Shown: positions 45,648 to 55,582 of the stretch, piece after piece | How the letters are laid out: the number at the start of each line of letters is the position of its first letter | Numbering within the stretch: the stretch's first letter is position 1 | Origin: Strigamia acuminata | Lineage: Eukaryota; Arthropoda; Chilopoda; Geophilomorpha; Linotaeniidae | Length of the DNA stretch: 60,000 nt | Direction of reading: 5' to 3' | Assembly (NCBI GenBank): GCA_949358305.1 | Contig: OX442318.1 | Span: 5,134,501-5,194,500 of the forward strand | Program-made: the position numbers and the translations under genes | Notes under the pieces: generated by a model | Seen by the model: the letters and a program-made list of their open reading frames with translations, nothing else | Database searches by the model: none | Told to the model about the DNA's origin: nothing

Positions 45648-48384
45648 TTATCCAGGTGGAATTAAATCGAACTTTTCAGTCGGCAAATTCGTCGGAGAAT
45701 CTAAAAATACCTGACAATTCAATCTCTTTTCCACAACAGAATAAAATCCGTATTCGTTTTTGTTCGTCCAACATAACAATCGCATTTCCCTTGAGATTCT
45801 AAAAGACCAAACAAAACAACAATTCTATTTGCAACTCAAATCAACATTAATATTCCCATTCAACTCGATGTTACCTGCATATTATCGATTTTTCCTTGGG
45901 CGAGAATTCTGTTGAGAATATGAGATCTTTCAAACACTCTGCCCGATTATACACGTCCAGAATTTTGAAGATTCGATTGCTGAATAATTTTAAGTAACCG
46001 CCATCCGCCATATTGGCTTGCACACCACAACTAAAAAATCACAAACACACGAGCTTATATAATCTACCAATACTAAAAACAATACAAGGTTGATTGCTGA
46101 CCTATTGGGTCTTTCGGTTACAGTTTGATCTTCACTGTAAATATGCGTAATCTTGTGACAAATGTTGTCAACGGTTGTTTCACTGCTTAAGTCATCTTTG
46201 CGTATGGTCAAACCTAAATTCTCTAGTTTCTGCTGTTTAATTAGTTAAAATAATAATTACAGCTCTTGTGCTAGGATTTTTAGAAGACTTACTCTAATGG
46301 TGTAACAAGTTTTCCGCAACTGTCTTAACGTTTCGGTTGCAGCACATGTTTCCAAGATTTGACTCGAAGTCGATTGCATTCGAAATGTAGAAATAATCAT
46401 CTCCTTATCCAAAATAACATCACAAATGCTATTTGTTTTAAAAAAAATAATAATTAAGTAATTAATTAATTGTGTATTTTGTTTTTCACCAAAAATTCAA
46501 TGTTTTTTACCAAAAATTCAATGTTTTTTACCAAAAATTCAATGTTTTTTACCAAAAATTCAATGTTTTTGACCAAAAATTCAATGTTTTTGACCAAAAG
46601 TTCAATGTTTTTGACCAAAAATTCAATGTTTTTACCAAAAATTCAATGTTTTTCACCAAAAATTCAATGTTTTTCACCAAAAATTTAACGTATTTGACCA
46701 AAAATTCAACGTTTTTGATCACAAATGCTCCTTTATGGTCCAAAAATAAAAAAAATTTGGTCCACAAAGTGAATTTTCTGCCTTAAAAATGAAATTTTTC
46801 CATTTTTCCATTTTTTAAGCAAATGGAAAATTCCATCCATACACATACTTGCGCCCAACTCTGAACCTCAATTCCCTTCCATTCCGCTCGGCAGACTCGT
46901 ACAAAATGGAATACTCCGTTTGAAAACCCAAATAACTCTTCTCCCACAAAACAAACGGATTCCCAGCGCTCCCAACAGCATTTTCTTGCGTCAAAAAATC
47001 AAACTCCGACACCCGAGTCCGTAATTTATCCAACAACAACGCATCCACCTTCCCGACGAAAACATCCGCCGCCTTACTCGCCGCATCGGCCTCGTTTTGA
47101 CCCGCGCCCCAACTCAACCGGAATTTAATCATCCCGATCAAATCGCAAACGACGCGATTCTTCGACCTGAACGAACATTTCCACACAATCTCCAAATGGC
47201 TCTTCCTGAACGCTTCGTTCAGCAACGTTTTCGGATCTAACACGTGCGATTTATTTTCTTTAATTATTTCTCCAACTTGCATCAATTTGGGAAGAAATCT
47301 CGTGGAAAGTAACTTCGTGGTGTGGGCGTCTTCTATGTCGATCAGTTTGACCGGGCGACTAAAATTCCACGATCCGACTCGTTGATAATCTTCCATGGTT
47401 CTCGTTAGTTCTTCCAAGGCGGCCTCTTCGGCCATTTTTCTGTCGTTCCCTCGGCCTATGCTCACTAAGAAGTGTTGGAAATATAATTCGCAGGTGGTTT
47501 GGGGTTTTCCGTGGATTCCTTCCATCGTGTAATTGAACAAGTTGTAGGGGAAGTCGCAATTTCTTAGTGCGAGCGTCACTTTTTGCTTCAATGTCAAAAA
47601 GCTCGCGAGTTTAAATGATGAATAGTTTGAGATAAATTGCGCTACGAGTGACAAACTGTGTGTTTTTCTGCAGTTTTCTGGCCCGTGAGTGTCGGGATTT
47701 AGATCTAAAATACGAAAAATGGTTGAATTAATTTAAAATTCGTACGAATTTCGACGGGAAAAATAATTCCGCAGTTGGAAATGAAAAATTTGGATTAATA
47801 CTCGAGTTTTGCGCTGGATTTTTATCATTTTGCAGTGGATTTTCATCGTTTAGTACCGGATTTTTATCTTTTAGCACCGAATTTTTATCTTTTAGCACTG
47901 AATTTACGTCATTTAGCACTGAATTTTTATTATTTTCGTGTTCTAACGTCGATTTAGGTCGAAATAAAATGCAATTTTCTTCGTTTGATGTATTTCCTTT
48001 TCTTTTTTTCTCCTGTGGCTCTAAAAAAAATTGTTGAATTCCAGTTTTATCGTCAAATATTTAATATTTTAAACTTTATGCAATTTATATACACTGTATT
48101 TTAATACCTTCCGTCTTTTCGGGCTCGGTTTCGGTGCCTGGGCGCTTCGTGCTCGGTGGTGGTTTCTCGAGACAACTATGGAATTCGAGCGATCGATTAC
48201 ACAAATTGTTTACCTTTTTATGTATTTAATTAAATTCAATTCATTACCTCGGATAAAAATCGGAGTTGAGTGCGTGTTGAATGAATTCGCTTTCTGGGAA
48301 ATCATCTTTGAATTTTTGAATAAAATCCTCCCTCAGAGTCCAATAATCTGCCCACATTTTCCGGTAATTTTCGTCATCATCCAT
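45648..48384 (-). CDS. NKRF-like protein with XTBD, dsRBD-like and R3H-like regions
   Basis: Predicted nuclear or nucleolar partner of the XRN2 exonuclease, 617 aa. Exons: 48384-48248, 48175-48108, 48020-47802, 47704-46849, 46428-46293, 46232-46102, 46030-45875, 45798-45648; phases join and total 1854 nt. Exon 1 encodes an XRN2-binding (XTBD)-like domain (DYWTLREDFIQKFKDD, ending DFYPR). Exons 2-3 give a charged, KR-rich low-complexity stretch with repeated N-S/P-VLKDK units. Exon 4 contains dsRBD-like repeats (for example KMAEEAALEELTRTM), the last continuing in exon 5 (TETLRQLRKTCYTI). Exons 6-8 align with the R3H-like end of NKRF (FSTEFSPKEKSIICR, final FDLIPPG). I see no G-patch, which vertebrate NKRF has. 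XTBD plus dsRBD alone would also fit CDKN2AIP, but the C-terminus favours NKRF. Confidence 0.72.
46490..46700. repeat. 20-bp intronic minisatellite, about 11 units
   Basis: Units AAAAATTCAATGTTTTTTACC with small changes, within the intron between exons 4 and 5 of the NKRF-like gene. ORFs here are repeat artefacts. Confidence 0.9.
47730..47945. repeat. Short coding repeat in exon 3 of the NKRF-like gene
   Basis: About six units of 21 bp (minus strand: AAAAATTCGGTGCTAAAAGAT) encoding NSVLKDK/NPVLNDE-type heptads. The 21-bp period preserves the frame; the repeat runs roughly 47935-47810. Confidence 0.75.
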
Positions 48385-48849
48385 CGTGGTGTATAGTACT
48401 TCGTTTATAATAATAAAAACAAACCTTGTGGTGCACGACAAAATGGTTCGATTTTAAACCTCCCACCCATTGTTAGTTTTCAATTTTCGTCACCAGTCTT
48501 TCTCACCGCAAATATTTTAGATATTAATTTTTGTCCAGGATTGATCCCTAGATTGATATTATTAATAACAAAAGCAAAAAAATAAATAAATAAGTAACAT
48601 GACGAATTAATTTTGAATTAATTTTGAATTGAATTAAGCGAAACTCGGCAACTGACGGTCGAAACTCGGTAGCTGATGGCTGCGACAACTGACAGCTGCC
48701 GATTAGTTTCGGCGTTGGAATCAGATTAACCTGTCAATCCGATTCGTCAGCTGGCAGCTGACGATTAGTCCATCTCTAAATTAGATGTTGGATGTCGCCA
48801 TGATTGAAACGAATTGAAAAACACGAGTCCAGTGTACAGTGTACATATA
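48385..48849. other. Intergenic DNA upstream of the NKRF-like gene
   Basis: Nothing recognisable apart from a region rich in CAGCTG/GACGGT words at 48650-48770. The promoter is presumably immediately upstream of 48384, but no core element is evident. Confidence 0.3.
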
Positions 48850-50662
48850 CAGGGTGTCCTGCAAAACACCTACCAGGTGAATTATTTCACAATCACATTA
48901 ATTCAAAAATACTTTTGATATAGAATTAAAGTAAATGAGATTGTCACGTCGTAGTCGACTTTTTAACAATGGTTTCGGAAATTTAAGAATTTCCAGGGAT
49001 TGTAATAACCAGAAAATTTAGGTTCGCAGGCGCTGCAACTCTTAAAACTTTGCCGGGGGTGGTAGCTAGGTTAAGACAGCGTCTATTCGTGAAATCTGTA
49101 TTTTATGGGTGCAGGATTCAATTCGGGCGCCGTACAAAATGGCGAACATTGATACTTCGAATTTAAGACCAAAATATCGCTCTTCACTAGGGAAAATGTC
49201 GTCATATGCTAGGCGTACTTACGAAGAGTATGTTTCTTCTCCTGAACACGCGCAAACGTTGGGTGAACGCGCAAACAGGTACCAAACCGCAGACAACGTC
49301 GTCGGGCCGTCGATAATGAAATGAATACGCAATTGAGACGAGTATAAGTTCAAAATGTCTAGACTGAGGAGGAAGTCACAGTCGTGGCATAAAATGTATT
49401 GACGAATTAAGACCGTCGAATACGCCGTTTTTCCAGTAATTCGTACGCAAATAATGGGCAAATAATAAATGTTGTGGTTAGTTAGACTAACATGAGAATT
49501 CGGGCTGCATAATGACCGTATGCGTTGAGACGCAACATAATCGCACTTGGAAATCTTCCTAGTTAAGACAGGAGATGTTGACTAGTCGAAGGCGAAAATT
49601 ATTCTCTCTGTCAAAAATGTCTTGACAGAACAAGTCACCTCTGATCACATGTCAAAGGCCAAGTCAATTCCCAATGGGGACTGGGCAGAAAACAGGCGAT
49701 CAGGGGTGAAATATGCAAATTTAGAGCGCGATTATATCAACTTATTGCAGAACTCTCATGAATTGTCTGGATGGGGTGATTAAAACCAGGCCAAATTAAA
49801 GATAAATATCAAAAATAAGGAAAATAATATAAAATAAAATAATAAATTTAGATTTGGGGAAAATAAAATAATTTAAAGAAACTAGAGCAATTTTTCAATA
49901 AAATTGGGAAAATTTAAAGGAAAGGCGCAAAATGCGCTTAAAATTTTGAAAATTATTACTGTCTAAAGTCAGGACCGTGACAACCTGTGACAAATTCAAT
50001 GAAACATGTTAAATGCATGTGACATTGTTGCATCACTGTTTTGCAACTCGCAACTTTTAAACCAACAATGCTACGCAAAAAATGTCAATTGCAAAGTTGT
50101 AGAGAACCATCTAATTAGTCTAGAACTGTTCTTAACAAAATTATTTCTTAGGAAAATGTTTTGAGAAAAAAGGTCTGAAACATTGGCCTACTCAGCATTA
50201 TAACTCAGCTTTGTAACCTAAAACTATTGAGGCAACCTAGCTAATCCTCAATTAGGACACTTTATTGGGTCATACCTGTAAGTAGAAGAGAGGAAACACA
50301 AAAGAAAGGAAATAATTTATTTTGGGAATACATTCCACATGATAGTTTTAGGATATAAAGCTGAGTAGACTAACATTTCAAACCTTTTTTTCTCAAAACT
50401 TTTCTCTAAGAAATAATTTTGTTAAGAACAGTTCTAGACTAATTAGATGGTTCTCTACAACTTTGCAATTGACATTTTTTGCGTAGCATTGTTGGTTTAA
50501 AAGTTACGAGTTGCAAAACAGTGATGCAACAATGTCACATGCATTTAACATGTTTCATTGAATTTGTCACAGGTCATTTACTTTAATTCTATATCAAAAG
50601 TATTTTTGAATTAATGTGATTGTGAAATAATTCACCTGGTAGGTGTTTTGCAGGACACCCTG
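48850..50662. mobile_element. Large foldback element with TACAGGGTGTCC ends
   Basis: TA-flanked ends CAGGGTGTCCTGCAAAACAC and the exact complement. Inverted arms cover about 48850-48953 plus 49985-50190 on the left and about 50365-50662 on the right. The left arm is split by a nested insertion of about 1 kb. Confidence 0.8.
48954..49985. mobile_element. 1-kb element nested in the foldback arm
   Basis: Boundaries come from comparing the two arms: the right arm is continuous where the left is interrupted after AAGTAAATGA. Ends ATTGTCACG and CGTGACAAC are short inverted repeats. It contains an open stretch at 49109-49324 that I do not recognise. Confidence 0.6.
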
Positions 50663-50689
50663 TATACGCGGCTAGCAGTTCGTCATTGT

Positions 50690-50870
50690 AACGTGTGGTT
50701 AACGTCCGGTTAAGTGTCCGTCCGTTGAACGGTCCAGCCATTCAAATAGATGCCGGTTAAGTGCCGCCCCGTTCAACTGTCCACCCGTTTAAGTGTCGGC
50801 CTGGTTAAGTGGCGTCCATTTAAGTGGACACGTTTGAGTGTCATGTGTTTAACTGGCACCCGTTCTAAAA
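50690..50870. repeat. Degenerate array of GTTAAGTGTCCGTCC-type units
   Basis: About 12 units of 12-16 bp alternating GGTTAAGTG, CGTTCAAC and CGTTTAAGTG. It resembles in style the GTCGACTAAAC arrays around the dynein fragment. 50870-51550 shows nothing recognisable. Confidence 0.7.
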
Positions 50871-51551
50871 GTCGTATTACCACAACCACGCCTGTACAAA
50901 GACAAATATACTGTATATAGATCAAATTATTCGATACCTTTGTAATTTACCGGGTAATAAAAACCCTTTATTTTACGATATATATTTGTGCATTATGTTC
51001 TTTGGGTACTCGCTAGCAATAGTGATTCTCAGTTATACCACGTGAAGTGAAGAGGAGTAAGAGCGTGACAATCGTTGTCCAAATACTATTTGACCAGTGC
51101 CGTGCTTCACAGCACGATTCACAGGGTGCTCACATCCCCTTGGACTTGAGAGCTTCTCGAGTGCACAACTGATCAATTTTGGTAGTAATCATAATTATAC
51201 ATTTTTGTCATAAAAAAATAAATTGTGGTACTCAAATAAATTGCTCAACATTATCTTACGACTAATAACGACTACGCCTACTCCATTAACTTTTATGACT
51301 GATTTTATCTATTTTTATTGCCGCGATTAAACACAGCAACTGAATTGATTAATTCAAACCACATAAAAGCGCAGTTCTGCCTTCATCATAATAACTTATA
51401 ATAACTCGTCCCTATCTAATGTTCTCAGTCCCCTGACTACACTGGTGAGACCATAGCAGTCACATGTTGTTTAAAATGCTGTTTAGTCTAAATTACTTTA
51501 CGAGATTTTTAAAAATATTAATTTGAATTGGTACGAATACAATAATAAATG

Positions 51552-51868
51552 TTACTCTGTACTGATTATAGTGCCTTCCTTGATTTTGGCCTCGTTTTCG
51601 CTATTTTGGCGCTTATTAGCTGCTTCCGGTTTTTCCAGACAACTGACGAACTAAATAATTCACACTTTTATCAATTAATCTAAATTAAAATTGACTTAAA
51701 TCGAAATTACCTTGGAATTAAATCGCACGTAGATTCAATTTGATTGAGCGACGGATCCAATCCGTTCTTGGATCTATGATCCACGCACTCGTCATTGGGT
51801 ATTTGAATAAAATCTTCTATTAAAACCCAGGTATCCTCCAGCTTTAGACCCGACTCGTCAAAATCCAT
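51552..51868 (-). CDS. XTBD-only small protein (CDKN2AIPNL-like architecture)
   Basis: Two exons, 51868-51711 and 51642-51552, phase 2 junction, about 82 aa. The start MDFDESG corresponds to MDDDEN of the NKRF-like gene. The body matches its XTBD-like exon (WVLIEDFIQIPNDECVDHRS, CDLIPR), followed by a KR-rich tail like that gene's exon 2. At the position of the next donor the sequence is GC instead of GT; if not spliced, the frame ends after eight more codons (GTIISTE). XTBD domains bind XRN2, so it could be a free XTBD peptide. It may instead be a young pseudogene, since an earlier in-frame ATG at 51907 exists and no expression is known. Confidence 0.5.
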
Positions 51869-52324
51869 TACGATGCGATGAACAATACCGTATTGCATTC
51901 CTTCCATCGGCTACTTTCCAAAGCAAAATCACTATAAGAAATTGTAACTCCTAATTCATATTTAAAAACATAGATAGCGCCACGGTTTTCAAATCACAAA
52001 CTGCCTCTGGTTGCTGGCGTCATCTACAGTTCGCGCCCAGTATTTTGATACTTAATTCATGACACCACAACCTCCCAAAACTAGATTATTATTACATCTA
52101 ATTTCAAAACTGATAAGCCAGCTTAGGATAAGCTAGTTGTATTCGCACTGCACTTAAACAACGAGGTAATTTTCTTCTTTTCTATTAAAAACAAAAACAA
52201 CAAAGAAAATCTGTAAATCAAAAACAATCTTTTTTTAATTTCGGCCATTTCCTACCTAGAGAAACAGAACCGATACAGCGACGAACCGCTGCAAATCAAA
52301 CAATAAAAATAAAATAAAAGATTT

Positions 52325-52396
52325 GGGCCCGTCCGGGATTTGAACCCGGGACCTCTCGCACCCAAAGCGAGAATCATACCCCTAGACCAACGGGCC
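52325..52396 (-). tRNA. tRNA-Pro (anticodon TGG)
   Basis: 72 nt, minus strand. The acceptor stem GGCCCGT pairs with ACGGGCC; D-arm, anticodon stem CTCGC/GCGAG with loop TTTGGGT, and T-arm CCGGGTTCAAATCCCGG (with intact A and B boxes) are all present. No intron and no encoded CCA. A run of T residues suited to Pol III termination is not immediately adjacent. Confidence 0.95.
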
Positions 52397-52624
52397 ACCT
52401 GTTGAGACTTATCAAAACTAGCAATTATATGTCTTCACATGTTTTCCAAAGATGGCGATTTATTTGAGTTTTATTGATTGCACACTCGTTCGGATGAGAA
52501 ATAACAAAATAAATGAAACGGTTTAATTTGTAACAAAATTTCAGTGTTTTATTTTATTTCCTATTCAATCGAAACAAAAAATAAAATGTAAACAAAATTT
52601 CATGCTTAAAATTGTCTAAATGAA

Positions 52625-55017
52625 TTACAAAATGGGATTTTGTGGTGAAATTAATTCGAATCCGTCGACTGAGCCGCCATTGTCGAGCAAGAAACCCAAC
52701 AACTTCTCGATCTGCAGTTTCTTCTTCATTATGAATACTGGTGTGGGATTCACTTCCAAATGAAGCTTGTTGGCCATTCTAGAAACGAAAAAGAAGAACA
52801 AATGTTCAATTATTTTGAAGTAAATTTGCAATTCGATTATTTTCGTACTTGGAAATCGTTTGTGTTTCGGACTCGGAAAAATCGGAGGAAAAGACGACCG
52901 AATGCATATTGTACGAATTTGAAAATTCTCTGAGGATTTCCTCCACGCGTACAAAATTCACTGCGGATTCAATCAAAATTTCGTTTCGCTCGATTTTGAT
53001 GTCTGGAACTGTTTTTTTGACCTAAAATACAAAATCGTTGAATGTTAGAAATAAATGAGGAATGTTGTGTGGCTAAAATTCAATTTCTACAGATAAAAAT
53101 TCAGTTTTTACACTTCTTTTAAGATAAAAATTGAATTTTTACACTTTTTTATGTAAAAATTTAATTTTTTTTCAGATAAAAATTTAAATTTTTCATTTTT
53201 GTCAAATAAAAATTGAATTTTTACACTTTATTAGGCTAAAAATTGAATTTTTACACTTTTTTAAAGACAAAATTCAACTTTTACACTTTTTTTAAGATAA
53301 AAATTCAATTTTTATACATTTTTTCCGATAAAAATTTTATTTTTACATTTTTTTTTCCGATAAAAATTTAACTCTTACATTTTTTTTGTAAAAATTTAAT
53401 TTTTTTTCAATTTTTTCAAATAAAAATTCAATTTTTACACTTTTCTAAGCTAAAAACCCAATTTTTACACTAAAAAGTGTAAACATCGCTTTTTCTCATT
53501 CTTAAGATCAAAACTTAACTTTTACTACTTTTTAGAATAAATATTAAATTTTTACAAATTATCTTCAAGTAAAAAAAAATTGATTTCCACTATTATTTAA
53601 AACAAAAATTAATTTTCTCCAATTAACCCAAAAAAAATCGATTCCACACATTTCTTAACCCCAAAAAGTAAACAAAAACATCTACAAAAAAATTTCACAA
53701 AACCATCTTACAACAACAGTATAGCATCTCCTTTTCAGCCTCTCCACCGCCACTCGCGCCACACTCGTCAACGGCTCATTAACATCACTCTCAACCGCCG
53801 CTATGAAATTCGCTCCCAAACTAAACGCCTCAACCCTAAAAAACAAAAAATAAATCAAAAAACAAACAAACAAAAACAATCCAAACCTCAACTCACCCTT
53901 TAAACACCTTAAACACCAAACTACTATTATTCATCTCCGCCGAATAATTCAAACTCCTCTCCGCATCGCATCCGGGCAACTCAAACAGAACAAAATCCGC
54001 TCCGTGCATAAGCAACTCCTTAAACCTCGATCCATCATCGCCGCCATTTGCCGAAACCGGCTCTTCAACGCTCGAAACATCCATTTCCTCCCCCCGCTTG
54101 ACCAAACCGTCCATTTCCCCCAACAAACCATCGAAAGCCTCGTCCCTGGCGACCGTCTTCGTCTTCCCGGACCTCTCGCACACGACAAAACCGTCCAAAC
54201 TGATCGTACATTTCGCGCAATTCTCGACGTTATCGAACAGATTCATCTGTTTGAGCGCGATCCCGCTCGTTTTTGCGCATGCGTACACCTTTTGAACCAA
54301 GTTTAAACCCTCCTTCTTAAAATTGTCAAAAGCGCTCTTGTAGGCGGCCAATTTGGGTAAAATCTTCACCAAATCGGCATCTTTCGCTTGCGTGATTGGC
54401 GGCAACGTTCGGACAATGAACGGTTTCTTCGGTTTCTTCCAATTTGCGAGTTGCAGCGCTCCTTTGTCTTCCAACAACTTGACGAGCTTCGCGCATGCGC
54501 TTTGCTTGGTCGCGGCTTCGGCTACGAGGAATTCCTCGACGTATAGTTGGGATTTGTCGGCGGTGGAGTTCCATTTGAAGGAGAAATCGCATTTTTTCAG
54601 GTTGGATTCGACGGTTGAGGTCAAATCCGAGGTGTTTTTGCCTGGATTATTATTCTGGTGTAATCGCTTGAATTGGAATAAAAGCGAGCATACTTCTTCG
54701 CGGAAGGGTCCTTTTGATTTTAGGAAGTTCGCGGTCGATTCGGTTTGGTCGTTTTTGGGTTTTTCTGCGGTTGATTCGTTGGTTTTGGGTTTTTCTACGG
54801 TTTTTTCGATTTTTATGTCGGTTTTCGTCTCTTTGGGTGGGACCTCTGGTGGCGAGTCGGCGAGTTTCGCTTTTTTAACTGGTGATTCTAAAATAACGGA
54901 AAAAAAGATTAAATTTTATTTTTTTTTGGATTGTTTTTAAAATTAAAATTGATTTTTACCTTGTTTGTTGTCCGAATCAATCTTTCGCTTTTGTTTGTTA
55001 TGTTTATTTTTGCCCAT
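52625..55017 (-). CDS. NKRF-like paralogue with dsRBD-like and R3H-like regions, no XTBD
   Basis: Predicted nuclear RNA-binding protein, 499 aa. Exons: 55017-54960, 54887-53897, 53835-53712, 53021-52849, 52778-52625; phases join and total 1500 nt. The N-terminus MGKNKHNKQKRK is a basic, nuclear-signal-like stretch. A charged region rich in E-K-P-K follows, then dsRBD-like units in exon 2 (KQSACAKLVKLLEDK; TKTVARDEAFDGLLGEM), the last ending in exon 3 (ARVAVERLKRRCYTVV), and an NKRF-type R3H-like end in exons 4-5 (FSSDFSESETQTISKMA, LLGFLLDNGG, ELISPQ). The last exons align with those of the 45648-48384 gene, so the two are paralogues; this one lacks the XTBD exon. It is divergently arranged with the SHOC1-like gene. 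Confidence 0.72.
53095..53640. repeat. Intronic AT-rich minisatellite
   Basis: Roughly 22-28 bp degenerate units of AAAAATTCAATTTTTACACTT in the intron between exons 3 and 4 of the second NKRF-like gene. Confidence 0.85.
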
Positions 55018-55582
55018 TTTGGAGGATTTTGCGTCTTAGGTTTACGGTAACACGTGGGTGACACGAATTTTTCGATTTAAACGAGTTATTTCACTCTTTA
55101 AGTTGTGTAACGAAGATTCAACACTCTGAAATAGGAAATATCTTTCGTTATATATGCTTATCTAGTTCAGATTGAACAATAATTACGTGAAAAGTGCGAT
55201 CTGAGTGTCCTTGTTGCAGTGGTGTAGTGCGCGCTGTAGGTGTGGATGGCTGCAGAACGGCTCCCTGGGATAAATTTATGCCGTTGCTCCAGGAGCGAAT
55301 AATGGATCAAAAACATTGTTGTGTTCTGGGACTTCTGAGTTTCTGACAAAAGTCGAATGAAACAAATAAACCTTTCTAGATAATATCTAATACAGTTTTT
55401 AAAAAAATGAAACATTTTAATACGGTGAATTATTAACAGGTTATGCAAAAAACAGTAAAGATGGGATTTAGATTTCTGATGGATTACGTCGATCTGGACT
55501 TGATGAAAATCATCGCTCGTATCTGGTTTTCGACAGATCCACAAACAGAGCGCAAGTTTTAAATTTGCAAATTGCACTAGAA
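55018..55582. promoter_or_regulatory. Divergent intergenic region between NKRF-like and SHOC1-like genes
   Basis: About 565 bp separate the two start codons. No TATA box is obvious. The long antisense ORF 55847-55167 crosses this region and the first SHOC1-like exon but shows no recognisable protein. A noncoding first exon of the SHOC1-like gene may lie in 55440-55560. Confidence 0.35.

Noticed and set aside
46470-46786. ORFs rich in NSMFFTK or KFNVFYQ repeats
   Set aside because: Translations of an intronic 20-bp minisatellite in three frames.
49109-49324. 71-aa ORF in the nested element
   Set aside because: Short, no recognisable domain, inside a mobile element. Kept only as a note in the element entry.
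54353-54940. 195-aa plus-strand ORF and other ORFs opposite the NKRF-like paralogue
   Set aside because: Shadows of the minus-strand coding exon, which has paralogue support and consistent splice phases.
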